Positions 21,598 through 34,100 of a DNA stretch of 64,000 nucleotides are shown here, in pieces. Under the pieces are notes generated by a model that was not told the DNA's origin, did not search any database, and was given only the letters and a program-made list of their open reading frames with translations. This DNA comes from Theropithecus gelada (Eukaryota; Chordata; Mammalia; Primates; Cercopithecidae): contig NC_037677.1 of the NCBI RefSeq assembly GCF_003255815.1, positions 107,295,100-107,359,099 of the forward strand. The letters run 5' to 3'. Made by a program: the position numbers and the translations under genes. Position 1 is the stretch's first letter; every line of letters begins with the position of its first letter.

Positions 21598-21896
21598 TGG
21601 CTGGGTGTGGTGGCTCCCCTGTATTCCCAGCACTTTGCGAGGCTGGGGTGAGATTACTTGAGGCCAGGAGTTTGACCAGCCTGGGCAACGTGGCAAAACC
21701 CTGTCTCTAGAAAACATAAAAATTAGCTGGGTAGGCGTGGTGGTACATGTCTGGAGTCCCAGCTACTCCTTGGGAGGCTGAGGCAGGAGGATCACTTAAG
21801 CCCAGGAGTTCAAGATTGCAGTGAGCCATGATCGTGCCACTGCATTCCACCCTGGCTGACAGCCTGGGTAACAGAGTGAGACTCTGTCTCTAAAGC
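21598..21896 (+). mobile_element. AluJ-type, sense
   Basis: Diverged full-length Alu from 'ttggctgggtgtggtggctc' to 'gagtgagactctgtctctaa', with a small duplication in the right arm ('ggctgacagcctgggtaaca'). Confidence 0.9.
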
Positions 21897-22170
21897 AAGT
21901 AATGACAACTATTAATAGTAATACCCAGATAACAGTTACTATCTTATGGCAAAGATGATCTATGGTAGACTGCTTCGTATGTATTCATAATTGTCAGATT
22001 AGTAGCTTATAACTGTATCAATGTGACTGCTAGCAACTTAATGATTTACTTATTTAACTGTCTCTAATGGAGTTGCTAGGATAAAAGGACAGTGTTTAAG
22101 ACTGGACAATATATTATCCAGTGTATTTCTCCATTCCATCACATGAATTTTTGCTTTAAAATTAAACATC

Positions 22171-22470
22171 TTGGCTGGGTGTGGTGGCTCACGCCTGTAA
22201 TCCCAGCACTTTGGGAGTCTAAGGCAGGCAGATCACTTGAGGTCAGAAGTTTGAGACCAGCCTGGCCAACATGGTGAAGCCCCATCTCTATTAAAAATAC
22301 AAAAATTAGCTGGGCGTGGTGGCAAGCACCTGTAATCCCAGCTATTCAGGAGGCTGAGGCAGGAGAATTGCTTAAACCTGGGAAGTGGAGGTTGCAGTGA
22401 GCCAAGATGGCGCCACTGTATTCCAGCCTGGGCAACAGAGTGAGACTCCATCCCAAAAAATAAATACATA
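22171..22470 (+). mobile_element. AluS-type, sense
   Basis: Runs from 'ggctgggtgtggtggctcac' to 'gagactccatcccaaaaaa' with a short tail. Confidence 0.92.
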
Positions 22471-22589
22471 AGCAAAACTCTTATTGATATACTAATTGTT
22501 GTTAATGATTACTAGTTGAAAAAACAAAATTTTAAGTTTTGTTGTCATTGGTTAATTTAAAAATGACATGTTCATAGCAAAAACCCTAA

Positions 22590-23415
22590 TAGCATATGTA
22601 CTTCAATAAAATTTTATTTCAAGTATTCAAACAGTATAAAAGGTCATACAAGGAAAAGGTTCCTGCCCTATCCTAATTTCCAGAGGTACTTACTGTTAAA
22701 AAGTACTTGTTGGCTGAACGTGGTGGCTCACGCCTGTAATCCCAGCACTTTGGGAGGCCGAGGCGGGCAGATCACGAGGTCAGGAGATTGAGACCAGCCT
22801 GGCTAACACAGTGAAACCCCGTCTCTATTAAAAATACAAAAAAAAAAAAAAAAGAAAGAAAGAAATAACTAGGCATGGTGGCAGGTGCCTGTAGCCCCAG
22901 CTACTCGGGAGGCTAAGGCCAGAGAATGGCGTGAACCTGGGAGGTGGAGCTTGCAGTGAGCCGAGATCACACCACTGCACTCCAGCCTGGACGACAGAGC
23001 GAGACTCCATCTCAAAAAAAAAAAAAAAAAAAAAAAAATTACTTGTATAACTTTTCCAGAAATGTTCTCTGCTCTTTGATTTTACAGACATTTAGTCATA
23101 CTGCAATACTGTTGAGAAACTTGCATTTTCTCCTTAATGATACACCTTGGGTCTCTTTCCCTAGCAGTGCATACAGACCTACCTCCTCCTTTTTAAGGGC
23201 TACATTGTACTCTTTTGTAATAGAGACCATCTTTTGTAAGGCCACCCTTCTGTGCAGCACTTTGGTTGTTTCTAGTTTTTGCTATTATGAACAACGCCAC
23301 AATAAATCCCCTTGTCCATGTAGCTTTGATTATTGCTACAAATAAACCCATAGGATAAATTCCTAGGAGGATAATTGCTGAGTCAGTTTCCCTTGTTGCA
23401 ATTTTAATAGTTCCA
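22590..23415 (-). repeat. Old L1-like sequence, antisense, split by an Alu
   Basis: 'ggttgtttctagtttttgct' and 'ggataaattcctaggaggat' are typical antisense L1M 3' phrases. The part before the Alu (22590-22710) probably belongs to the same copy. Confidence 0.5.
22712..23038 (+). mobile_element. Alu (Y/S type), sense
   Basis: Full-length Alu with an expanded middle A-rich linker (about 22839-22865, A then GAAA units) and a 24-A tail. Flanks 'agtacttgt' and 'attacttgt' suggest the target-site duplication. Confidence 0.93.
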
Positions 23416-23420
23416 ATTCT

Positions 23421-23706
23421 GGCTGGGCACGGTGGCTCACGCCTGTAATCCCAGCACTTTGGGAGGCCGAGGTGGGCGAATCACCTGAGCTCGAGAGTTC
23501 AAGACCAGCCTGACCAACATGGAGAAACCCTGTCTCTACTAAAAATACAGAATTAGCCAGGCGTGGTGGCGCATGCCTGTAATCCTAGCTACTCGGGAGA
23601 CTGGGGCAGGAGGATCGCTTGAACCCAGGAGACAGAGGTTGCGGTGAGCCGAGATCACGCCATTGCACTCCAGCCTGGGCAACAAGAGTGAAACTCTGTC
23701 TCAAAA

Positions 23707-23745
<39 letters not shown>
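23421..23745 (+). mobile_element. AluS-type with (AAAT)n tail, sense
   Basis: Full-length Alu ending in about ten AAAT units (23704-23744), a likely length-variable microsatellite. Flanking 'ccaattc' occurs on both sides. Confidence 0.93.
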
Positions 23746-23746
<1 letters not shown>

Positions 23747-23974
23747 CCAATTCACTTCCAAAGAGTTGCTGCAACTGACACCTATAGTGTATGAGAATGT
23801 CTATGTCATCAAACTTTACAAAGTAAACTGTTGTTTAAAAATAACAGTGATAGTATACATATGCTGAACAGCCGCAGGCACGTACACATCAGCTCATCTG
23901 CAGAGATGAATGCTCACAATCAACTGAGAGGAAGCTATTATATTTCCCCTTTGAAGAGGGTACAGAGGGTCACA

Positions 23975-24125
23975 GCGATTCAGGCCAGGGTCTGAATCTC
24001 AGCTCTGCTGTTTATTATTCCAGTGACTTTGGGCAGGTTCTTCAAGTTTCTCCAAAATGGTGATATTAAATGAAATAAGGTGTGAGAAAGCTCCTAGAAC
24101 CAGTGCCTGGATTATTTATTAACAT
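23975..24125 (+). repeat. MIR, sense
   Basis: 'gggtctgaatctcagctctg', 'tgactttgggcaggttctt' and 'agaaccagtgcctgga' follow the MIR. Confidence 0.7.
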
Positions 24126-24409
24126 CATGGGACAAGCCAGAGTGCCAGAGTCCCCAGTAAGTTTGAGAATGACCCTAGTATAATAGAGACCTGGGTTGTT
24201 TTTCTACCCCTTTCTACCGCCTCCCAGCAGGTTGCGTCATTTCTTTGAATTTTCTTATTTGTAAGGGTCAGTTTAGATATTTCCTATTGATTGAATGATC
24301 TGAATAGATATGAGTAGCAGAGTTGCATCACAATGCAGGTGGCATTTTATATTCACAGCAGCATCACAGCAGAAGAAGACAGGTAAGATCTCAGTTCCAC
24401 TTCTGTCAC

Positions 24410-24630
24410 TGAGGTAGTGTAGAGAGTGGGTGAGCTCTGGGGACAGACCAACCTACCTGCAGTCTTGCTTCTGGCTCTTAAAAGCTAGGTGACCTTCAGC
24501 AAATTCTTGTAGCCATCTGAGCTTCAGTTTTCTTAATTATAAAACAGAGTTAACAGTTGCTGCTCATGGGGTTACTGTGAATATAAAGTAAGATAAACTA
24601 TGAAAATACTTAGCAGCTTGTTAAATATTA
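24410..24630 (+). repeat. MIR, sense
   Basis: 'aaagctaggtgaccttcagc', 'agcttcagttttcttaatta' and 'ggggttactgtgaatataaa' fit the MIR. Confidence 0.7.
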
Positions 24631-25189
24631 AACCTATGCACAAACAGCAATAGCCTCACCACCTGATTGTAGTTCACTTGTAGGTCAAGGAGGGACAGGA
24701 TGCTTCTGCGGAGAGGAACAAAGAGAGGTGTTACCAGTCTTCACCTCTCAGTCACGCTCCCATTTGTCAAGTCAGGTGACTCACACTTGTCTGGCTTCTG
24801 TCACGGTGAAGCGCATGCTTGGGGGAGGGGAGTGGTGAGAGACCAGGGGCAGATCAACGCAAGGGCTGCAGCCTCAGCTAGGGTTCTTTATGCTTTTTCA
24901 TTCCTCCAGGAGACAAGTGAGAAACATTTAGAAATATTTACCATTGCAACTTTTGAATATACTTTATGTTTGACTTGCAAAATGGAAGGCTTGTTCAATG
25001 TCATCCTGGAAAACATTTTGTGGGATCTGAGGAAGGACATGAAAAACCTCTAGGTTTTTGCTGTTGTGTTGCCCTCTCCCTTCAAATCTGTTCTAAGTTC
25101 AGTTATTATGTAACATGCGGATCGCAAATACTAAGCTATAATCATGGAGATGGCATTCTGAAAAACACCTGTGAATCATTCATTTTTTT

Positions 25190-25330
25190 CCATGTTTTTA
25201 ATTTTGAAAATTTCAAACTTACAGAAAGGATGCAAAAAAAGCCCAGTGAATACCTAGATTTATCCATTGTTTCTTATTTTATCACATATGCTAGGATATT
25301 ATTTTTGAGACTCAGACAGCTGCATTCATA
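25190..25330 (-). repeat. Old L1-like fragment
   Basis: 'aatttcaaacttacagaaag' and 'ttctttattttatcacatat'-like text match the old L1 family phrase around 'aaaattgagcagaaagtaca' in degraded form. Confidence 0.4.
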
Positions 25331-25559
25331 TAACATGGTCCTCTTTTTTTGCCAATAAAAATGTAACGGGAATAGACTCACTTATATCGATGTTGTGACT
25401 TCCAGGCTGTCAGCTTTCTGGGGTTTGAGATCTGTTGTATTAATATTTGGCTATAAGGTTGGAATATAAAGAATTATGTTTGTAGTAAGTGCCAGATTGA
25501 ACATCTTATGCATAAAGTATGCAAGACACATTATCCCTAACCCTAACAGAGACTCTCCA

Positions 25560-25700
25560 AGACAGGATCTCATCAGTTCTGATTTACGTATTTGGTAACT
25601 GACACTCAGAGAATTTGAACTATTCCACTGGTAAACTGCAGAGTCTGGACTCGAAAACAGGTCCTTTTGACCGCAAAGCTCTTTCCATCAAGGTTTTGGA
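25560..25700 (-). repeat. Degraded MIR, antisense
   Basis: 'ggtaactgacactcagagaa', 'tggactcgaaaacaggtc' and 'tgaccgcaaagctctttcc' correspond to the antisense MIR 5' half. Confidence 0.5.
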
Positions 25701-26257
25701 GGATTCTGAGAAAAAGATTTCCGTGCAAACACAGAAAAAGTTTTAATTTTATTTCTGGGAGAGCTGCAATGTTAATTTTAAGTAATTTCCTTTCACTAAG
25801 GAAGTCTGGGGGTGGGAATATGGGGTGGAGGATGGAGATTTAAGGAAACCACGGTTAGGAATTTAGTGATGGAAACTGATGATGATGAGCTAACTATTCA
25901 GAGAATGGACAAAACTCTGGTTCTTACAGCCTCTTACTAGCTGTGGATCCTCCCGACAAATCACGCTAATGCCTCCTCATTTGTGAAATGGGAAAAACAA
26001 TCAACACCTCTTTACTAGGGTTTGTTGTTGTTGTTTTTTTTTTCCTCCTCAACTGCATTAAGGAGAAGGGGGAAAGAGTAGAACAAGTTCCATCTGTAAC
26101 GAACAGAACAATGAATTGAGCTACCTACATACCTTCGGACCAGCCTACCTGTTTCACGTTTTTGTTTTGTTTTTGTTTGTTTTTGTGAGACTCAATTTTG
26201 CGAATTGTGGCAAACTGATCTTTATGAACACAAGGAATTGACAGTGTCATTTTATAT

Positions 26258-26350
26258 TAGAGGAGGAAGAAAGGAAGATAAAAAAAAAGGGAGAGGGAAG
26301 GAAGGAGAGAGAATGATGGCAGAAGTAAGAAGAAAGAGAGAATGATGGCA
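26258..26350. repeat. Purine-rich tract with a short direct repeat
   Basis: AG-rich run just upstream of the CpG island. 'gagagaatgatggcagaa' occurs twice, at about 26308 and 26336. Confidence 0.75.
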
Positions 26351-27586
26351 GAAATCAACGGAGGCGGAGGCGCAGTTTCCTGAGGCTGGAAACTCAGTCT
26401 GGGGAGAAATGAAAGCGTCTTTTAGGGAATTCAAGGAGTTGCCAGGTCTCAGGGAATCCATTTTCAGAATTTTCCTCCGCGTGGTTGCAGGAGGAAGGTG
26501 AGTTGGGTGGAGACCCTGAGCAAACTCCTCTCCAGGCCATGGGGCATGCTGGGCTCTGGTTTCCTAGGCACCCAAGGCACGCTTTTCTCTACTTCCCGGG
26601 GGTGTTGGCGTCAGGACTTAGAACTCCTGTATGCCGGACAGCCGGTGAGGTGTACTGGGCGGCCGCTTTCTCCGGTCTTTGCTCTGCTCCGCAGACATTT
26701 CTGCGTCAGGTGCCTAGCATATTCGCACCCACGTGCCAGGACATTAAGCTGCACCTTGCGGGGTGGCTCTCAGCCTTGAAAGGCCTCAGGATGTCCGCAT
26801 CCACAGCTGTGAACCGGTGAGTGCAGGTGGACGGGCGCACGCGGGAACAAGGGTAATTAACAGGGCTTCAGAGGGCGTGACGGTGACCGTACGATGTCGG
26901 CAAACTCTCTTTTCATCCTTTACATTTCCGCCGAGATTTGGCCAATAAATAACAAGAATAAAATGTACGCATGGTTTTGTCTTTGCGCTCGTAGGGTCGT
27001 GGCGGGATCTTTTAAGTGAAGAGAAAAAGAAACCAGAAACCCACGGTGGCCCCACCGGCTGCTTCCGGGGACACCTGAAATCAGCAGCTAGAACTGACAA
27101 TTTGGAGAGCCCCGGGGATGGTCATCTGAGACCTGGGTTACAATACAAGTCCCACCTCGGGGCGACTCCAGGCTTTCTTCCCCTCGGGGTCGGGTGCCTC
27201 AGGCGCGAGTGGCGCTGGCCGGGTTCCAGCCTCGGGCAGATGTCAGGCCCGGCACACTTTGCATGGGCGATGCGCGCGGACGTCCTGGGCGCTCTCGGTC
27301 CGCCCGGCTTGGCAGGAGCTGCGAGAGGCCGCGCGCACGGTTCCCGGCTGGAGCGAGAGCGCGGCGGCGGGCCGCGGGCTGCGTGTGTGTCCTTCCTCAC
27401 GCGGTGTGCTGCGCCGTGGAACGCTGGGCTCCGGACCCTGGGGGTGCACTGTGGCGGGTGGCGTACACCGTGCTTCCTCCCGGCTTCCTGCGCCCAGGGT
27501 CGGCGGGCAGAGTTCCTGGGTCCAGCTTGGTGCTGAGCAACCCCCGGCCGCAGAGCAGCTCCAGCCGGTCGGGAGACGCCCCCTGG

Positions 27587-27761
27587 CCCCCGCCCCCGCG
27601 TGGCCGGCCCGGAGGAGCTGGAGCAGCAGGAGGAGGAGGCGGCGCCGCCGGGACTGCCTCCTCCCCGCCCCTCGCGTCTCCTCCCCGCGCCACCGGGAAG
27701 GACAAGGGGACTGGGCACGGGGACCCCGGCCAGTGAGCGCCCGTGGCCCAGGACCGCCCCT
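27587..27761. promoter_or_regulatory. GC-box cluster in proximal promoter/5'UTR
   Basis: Three SP/KLF-type GC boxes: 'ccccgccccc' (27587-27596), 'ccccgcccct' (27663-27672) and 'accgcccctc' (27752-27761). All lie within 220 bases upstream of the start codon, fitting a TATA-less CpG promoter. The exact transcription start cannot be read from sequence. Confidence 0.6.
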
Positions 27762-27805
27762 CCCGTGAGCTCTCTCGCCGCGATCCCGGGCGGGTCTCGC
27801 CCCGC

Positions 27806-27999
27806 ATGGTGTTGGCAGCAGCCATGAGCCAGGACGCGGACCCCAGCGGTCCGGAGCAGCCGGACAGAGTTGCCTGCAGTGTGCCTGGTGCCCGGGCGTC
27901 CCCGGCACCCTCCGGCCCGCGAGGGATGCAGCAGCCGCCGCCGCCGCCGCCCCCGCCCCCGCCCCCGCCCCAAGCCGGCCTACCTCAGATCATCCAAAA
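27806..27999 (+). CDS. RBM20: RBM20 coding exon 1 (N-terminal 64 residues, partial gene)
   Basis: This is the first coding exon of RNA-binding motif protein 20, a nuclear splicing regulator of heart and skeletal muscle. Its best-known target is the titin pre-mRNA, and mutations in later exons cause dilated cardiomyopathy. The full protein is about 1,227 residues, with RRM, RS-rich and zinc-finger parts encoded far downstream. Seen here: an open frame starting MVLAAAMSQDADPSGPEQ, a run of 12 prolines at residues 44-55, then QAGLPQIIQ. The ATG is the first in the GC-rich leader, with an in-frame TGA 72 bases upstream. The exon stops after two bases of codon 65 at a donor 'AAAA|gtaaga', so intron phase is 2. 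M1 has C at -3 and G at +4; the second Met (residue 7, position 27824) has G at -3 and may be used by leaky scanning. I identified it by recalling the protein; a search should confirm. Confidence 0.9.
27935..27970 (+). repeat. RBM20: Polyproline-coding CCG/CCC repeat in RBM20 exon 1
   Basis: Five CCG codons are followed by alternating CCC/CCG codons, twelve proline codons in all. Mixed codons lower but do not remove the chance of length variation. The run lies in the disordered N-terminus before the predicted L-rich segment of the next exon. Confidence 0.85.
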
Positions 28000-28140
28000 G
28001 TAAGAGGGAGAAGGGAACAGGGACGAGGGGTGCGCCTGGAGACGCACCCCGAGAGCCCCCTTTGTGGTTTCATCTCCCGTCCCTGCTGAACTTCGCTCGC
28101 CCCCCTTGGGTTTGAAGTTTTCTCGTCCCCCCTCTGGGCA

Positions 28141-31100
28141 GAGTCGGTGTCCTTCTGGCTGTTAGGCTGGAAAGAGGGGAGCCAAGTTCTTTAGGGAAAA
28201 TTATTTTGTATTTCCTTATCTCCTTTCTCGTCTCTTCGGGGATGGTACTAGATATTTTGAACTAAAATAGCTCAGATTGGGGGGAAATGGCCCAGGGACT
28301 GTGTCATCTTTCTGGTCCCAAGAGGACGCTGGAATGGAGAGTCGTGCGTGAATGTGTGCGCGCGCGTGAGGGTGTGTAAGTAAAATGCCAAAAATTAAAC
28401 CACCCTTCATGGTGCCCCTGAAACCAACCAGTGACATTGGGGTGAAAAGGGAGGTGAGAATTTGTAAACAACATATTTTGCTTTGCCCTGAAAGTGTAGC
28501 CACGTTTCAAGAAGGCCATTTCGAAGAGTTTAGCTACGCAACCGTTTTCCATTAATGTTACCATCTTGTGACTCGGGTGACCCGTGCGACTTGGGTCGTG
28601 AATTCTCAGGTCGGCCTTCCCAATGCTTGAGAAGGTTGAGGGTGGTTAACAAGCCCCGAGAGGCTCTTTCAGCCCATTTGAGGGACATAGAAGTAAAAAC
28701 AGTGATGCTTTGTGTTGTTTGTTCTTTTGAGATTGCGTGTGATTCTAGGTTTAAGGCCTAGAATGTTGGTTTATTTGAAGGATCTCTACTCTCCTAAGGG
28801 TTTACTCAGTTTGTAATGAAGTCTTCAAAACTAGTTTAAGAAGTGTAGGAAAGTGAATGATGAGCACCTCTGCGAAACTGACAACACTAGATGAATACAC
28901 GTAAGTACAGCAAAATATACCCTCATGGAACAGAGCAGAGGTTTTCCGCTGCTCTGCTGATGCTTTGAGTCCTGTAAATGTAATAAAACTTAGTAACAGA
29001 AAGAATCAGTGATGGGTGTAAATGGAAGTAAATAGCAGTTAAGTATTTATTGTTTTGAAGACTGATTTGTCTAATAGAATTGCGCAAATTCAAGTTTAAT
29101 GTTAGAAAACGCTGGTATCGTATTTCAGAACAAAATGGTTCCCTCTTTTTGACTGGTGGAATACTGAATCTCCACTCGTGATAACTTTTTGCTTTAATTG
29201 GATATTTTATATAACTTTCAACTACAAACAGTTTCCAACTATTCCAAAATGAAAATATTTCATATTATTATTCTTTTCTATTGTTTTGCAAATTATTCAG
29301 CCAATACTAAATATGATTGACAATTTATGTACATCAATACTTAAAATTTATCTTTATTCCTTAATATAAATATAAAGCAACAGAGAAAAACTATTTAAAA
29401 TTTAAAGTTTACTTAGTGAAAAATCCAATTTGGCCAATTATTAATTTGGAAACATCTGATGTACTTCGTATGGAGGCAGTGCCTTGTGGCTTGAAATCAG
29501 GCTGCATATGAAGTTTATTGAAATTGCTTTGGTATTGTAATCACCTTGCACTTTTCTATTATTTACTTCTAAGTAGAAGAAAACCGGGAACTTTATATTC
29601 ACAGAAAGGTCTTTGTAGAAGGTTATCTGATTATGAAATACTGCCAAGTTGAAAATAAATATCATTTTATGGAAATGGATCATTTAAAGTATATTTTATT
29701 TGCCTCATATAATAAATAATTTACCCTCTAAATTCATCCCCCATTTTGAAAATCCCATCTTTGGAATAGCTAATTTTAAAAGAAAAGACTCGGCTTTTCA
29801 AAGATGGCCCCTTCTACTTGAAGGGCAGGATATAGACCTCAAGAAGCACCTCATTGCTCTCCTTGCTTTACATTGGTGACGGATCAGTGTTCAGGGACCA
29901 GGACCCAGGGCTGTGAATATGCCCATAGGATTGGATGTTTGCATACTGACGTTTCAGTCTTTCTTTGTAAGGATGATTTGGAGTTTGTGCTCTCCTTAGT
30001 ACCCACTGAAATTCCACTGGAACCAGACACAATGTCGCAAACGCTTCATAGGTCCATCTTCAATGTGCCGAAATTTGAGCAGGTTGTTTTGAAACTGCAT
30101 TTGCATAATTCCATCTGAGCAACCATTTTTATGTAGTTATGAGGTGTGGTTTGCATCAGCCATCTTTGAGAAAATATAGTGGAGCTACTGCGCTCGGCTG
30201 CAAAATGAGTTGTCTGCCTGTTGATTTGGGGAATTTTGTGAGCAACAGCTTTGGATGAAATTCTCCTCTGGTGGAACATATATTAAATATTATTAGAGAA
30301 CCTCTATTTTTTTCTAGTTATTTTAGCGAGGTCGTTATGTAACTCGTAAGAGGAGAAGTTTTGATTGCTTTCAAAATGATGGCGACATCAATCTTCTTCA
30401 TGTTGCATAGTGTGTTTGAAGATTACAAACATTTTTCCACTTAATGTCTATGTTTACTGATTTTTATTAGTAATGGTTTTTATTTTAGATAAAAGTCAAT
30501 GACTTTGGATAAACCATAGTAACAATTATAATAAAAGTCAGTTCCTGTTCACATGTTATATTTGGTCTTTAGAGAACTGCTGTGTGCTACATTTACAAAG
30601 ATAAACACATGAAGTGTGATGACTAATAATGAGACTGATTTTGTTTGTTTTATGGGAGCCAGTCTTAGTACTTATGAAGATTGCATCTAGAGTTAATTTC
30701 TCTGGAGTACAATGATTTCATTTCCTTATCATTGTATTTTTAGCTTCCATTAAGAATCATCCATACCTTTTCTACTCTTCTTACGGTAAAGATTATCAGC
30801 CATGTATAGACACAGATAATTAATATTTTATAAGATTTTAATTTTAAATGTGCATTCTCCAAATTGGCTTAGAGGCGTTATTGTATATAAAACATGACTT
30901 AGGCTATTTAGGAAACAAGAACTATAAATAATACCCTAAGAGGAGATTTGGGATAAGTTAGGAAATCAGAATAATTTGAGAACTTAACAAATATATATTT
31001 TTTCCGTACTAGCAGAAATAAGAAAACATTAACATTCCAGTGAATGTTTTATAAGGATTTATCTCCTCCAACATACACAATGTTTTATTTTTAAAATTAT

Positions 31101-34100
31101 TTTGTTTTAATTGTGAGCTTTAAAAATCAAGCCTAATCCTTTATTTACAAGAAGTTATTTATTAACCTTGATGAATGTCAGAAATTTAAGTTTTAGGTTG
31201 CAAGTTTTAAAGCACTCATTAGAATAAAAACAGAGCCACTCAATTCCGTGTGAAATGTTGCAGTTAGCTGTCAGATGGATCCACAAAGTATACCACTAGT
31301 CATGGAGGAAAGAAACCAAACATGTGCACCCCTCTTATGAAGTTAATGTATAGGGGATTTTCCTAACTTACTTGATTTGCAGCAAAATATTCCTGGCTAA
31401 TGCGTGACATCAGGTTGCATATTTAATTTGAGTATAGATGACACTTTTTTCTACATTATTTTTAAAGCAGTGAATAAAAATAATTACAAACAATAGAAAA
31501 AGTTTTGGTTTAGCATTTGGTAGCTAGTGTCACCTGCGTGTGTTTGTAGTGAATGAAAATATGAATCCAGCTTTGATCTCTAAAGTTTATAGTCTTCTGT
31601 AAAGCATTAGAACACTGGCTGTCTATATTTTCAGAGCAAAGTGCTCCCCTCACTCAGAATAGAAAACGTTATAAGTAGCAGCTCCGATTTACAGACTCTA
31701 ATTTTACAGACATTCTGCAGAAGGATCCCCATGTAACCGTTAGGGAGTCATGTGCAGGGAGGTTGTGTGTGATGTTCACCCGCTTTGGTGGGTATGCTGA
31801 CAATTACATCCAGAACCAGGGAGAAGAAATAAGAATTCGCTAAAAAGGGACATTGCCTTGCATTCATACTTGGTCCTTTCTGGAAAGAGGATGGAATTTC
31901 TAACATCTGTGCCGGTTAACATCAGTGTGAGCCCACTTTTAGGGGAAATAGGAATACACTTGTAGAAGGAATTTTGAAAATTTTAAATACCATCTTAAAC
32001 TGCACATAAGACAAGCATTCAGCAGGGAAACCATCTGAGAGGATTAAGCCTTTACCCCAACAGGGAAGAAAAGAGCGGGGGCTATTTTCTTAGCAGCCTG
32101 AACCATTCTTTTGCTTGTCTAGAAAGCTTTCCAAAGTTTTATCAGAAAAAGAAATTTTGCTTGAGGGTTTGTTGTGATAAGTATTTTTACATAGTATATA
32201 CTGTCATTTAGTTGTGAGTTTTTCTCAAATTGCCAAAGAAATCAGTATTATGAAATGTAGTACATTATTCCTATTAGTCACAGTAAAGGGCTATGCATAT
32301 GGTGCACACAGAGCCGTTCTAATGCCAGTGCTGTAGGGGGGAAAAGAAGAAGAATTTGATCACCCCTTTTATTTTTCTATCCATGTTTTCTTTTGCTACC
32401 TCCTTAGCAGTTTATCTAATTAATAATTTTAAAAACCCAAGTCTGTCCACTGGAAAGGGAACTCTGATCTGTTAAGATCTCTTTGCCTGTCCTAATAGTC
32501 ACCAGGGGGCGGAAAAAACCCAACCAGGATTGACTCATAGTGAAATGATCCCACATTATCCTGGTTCTTTCTCTTTTGATTTATTTATTTATTTATTTTT
32601 TGTGGCTTTAGGTTCTTGACTCCAGTTTAAACTTAATATTCTTCCCTGGCCACAAGAACCAGTCCTCAAGTGAACAGATTGATATAGCTTAATTCACAGG
32701 TTTGATAAACAAGAATACCCAAAATGTTGGGAACTGGGGTTTAATCAAGGGATAGAAATTAAAATGGACTGTACTAAATAGAGAAAGTAAGAATGGAAGA
32801 AGCTTGAGATATTAGAGTTAAAACCCAAAAGAGAAGTTCAGAAGCAGGACTCCCGTCTCCCTTCATCTGTCCTGGTCTCCTTGCCAGACAAAAGTTTGAA
32901 TGGTCTCCTATACTACAAAATCCTACTTAATCTGATTTTTATTTCCTGCCACAGTGATTATTTAATTGGGGATGGTCTAACTGATATTATTTTGTGTATT
33001 TTAACAGGGAAAATTGCTGTGGCTCTGCAGCTGGTGTGAGTGACTGGTAGCTGTGTTTAGAATAGAGTGTTGAAAAGCTTTGCATTAAGTAAAATGATGC
33101 ATATTCCAGAATCATGGCAAGGATGGCAATTAGTGGTTTGCAGAAAGGAGCGCACGGCAGTTCCCTTTCTGTTTAAAGAACCTGGCTGGATCTTGAGAAT
33201 ATGTGTGTTATCCTGGATGCCTAATACTGCTTGTTCCTACCAGTGAGTAGACTGGCAGATTCTGATCCTAATTAAGACGATATATTTTTGAATCAGGAAT
33301 GTGCATTTGGTTTCCAACACCACCACGGGGGTATTGTTGGCGAGCTGATAGTTTGACTGGCTCCATGGGTGGTCACTGTTTAAATTCCACCCGACTAAGG
33401 AGCTGTACAAGATTTTAGTCTTCGAAGTTTACACACAGCTAGTGTGGGGACAAGTTATCACTGCCAGCTGTTGGGGGAGGAGGTGAAAGCGAGGAGGACC
33501 CCCCTCCAAATACTTTGTGTGTGTTTTGGATATGTTGCGTATATCTGTCTAATATGATAAACTCTTGACCGCGGTGGAAGTTACAGTCAAGTTGATTGAT
33601 CTTCCTCTTCCCTACAACTCCTGATGGATTTTATAAGATAAGTAAGTCCCTGATGGTTTCTAAGGCGACTTTTCCAACTTGCTGACAGCAGATCTGCAGG
33701 GGAGATGGCACATATTGGTGCTAATGTACTTTATGAGCAAAAAGGGAGCAGTTAAGCAACTTGCATGAGGATGTATTGATAACTCAAGCTCAGTTGGACA
33801 AATCAATCTTTCCATGTGTTCAGAAACAAAAGGGAGAGGGTCATGCATGTGTTTGGGAGTGGTTATCACCCCATGAAGATAGTTTCCACGCCACTTTTGC
33901 GGTATTTCTTTAAGGCTGTGGTATTTGCTTTAAGGCTGTATCAGGGCCACCTGCTTCTGCCTTTTCTTTGCACCTGCTTTCTCCTGATTACACTAATGAC
34001 CCATCGGTTCTCAGTTACCACTTCCCACTCTGGCCCACACCTGGAAACCTCCAATTGCTGCTGTCTGGACATCTTAAATACTTTTTGGTTTTGCAACTTG

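Larger units (their letters stand above)
26465..28140. promoter_or_regulatory. RBM20: RBM20 promoter CpG island
   Basis: CpG density rises at about 26470 and becomes very high from about 27180 to 28060, including runs such as 'ggcggcggcgggccgcgggc' text. No TATA box is visible near the coding start. The island covers the proximal promoter, the 5' untranslated region and coding exon 1. Its left half holds three splice-donor-like sites (see findings). No interspersed repeat is seen within it. The large open frames on both strands here arise from GC-rich composition. Confidence 0.9.

Noticed and set aside
25533..25546. Telomere-like CCCTAACCCTAAC
   Set aside because: Only about two units; too short to be an interstitial telomeric array and expected by chance.
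27122..27973. A 283-codon minus-strand open frame and several long plus-strand frames in the CpG island
   Set aside because: Arg/Gly/Pro-rich translation explained by high GC and lack of stop codons; no domain, and it overlaps the supported RBM20 exon and promoter.
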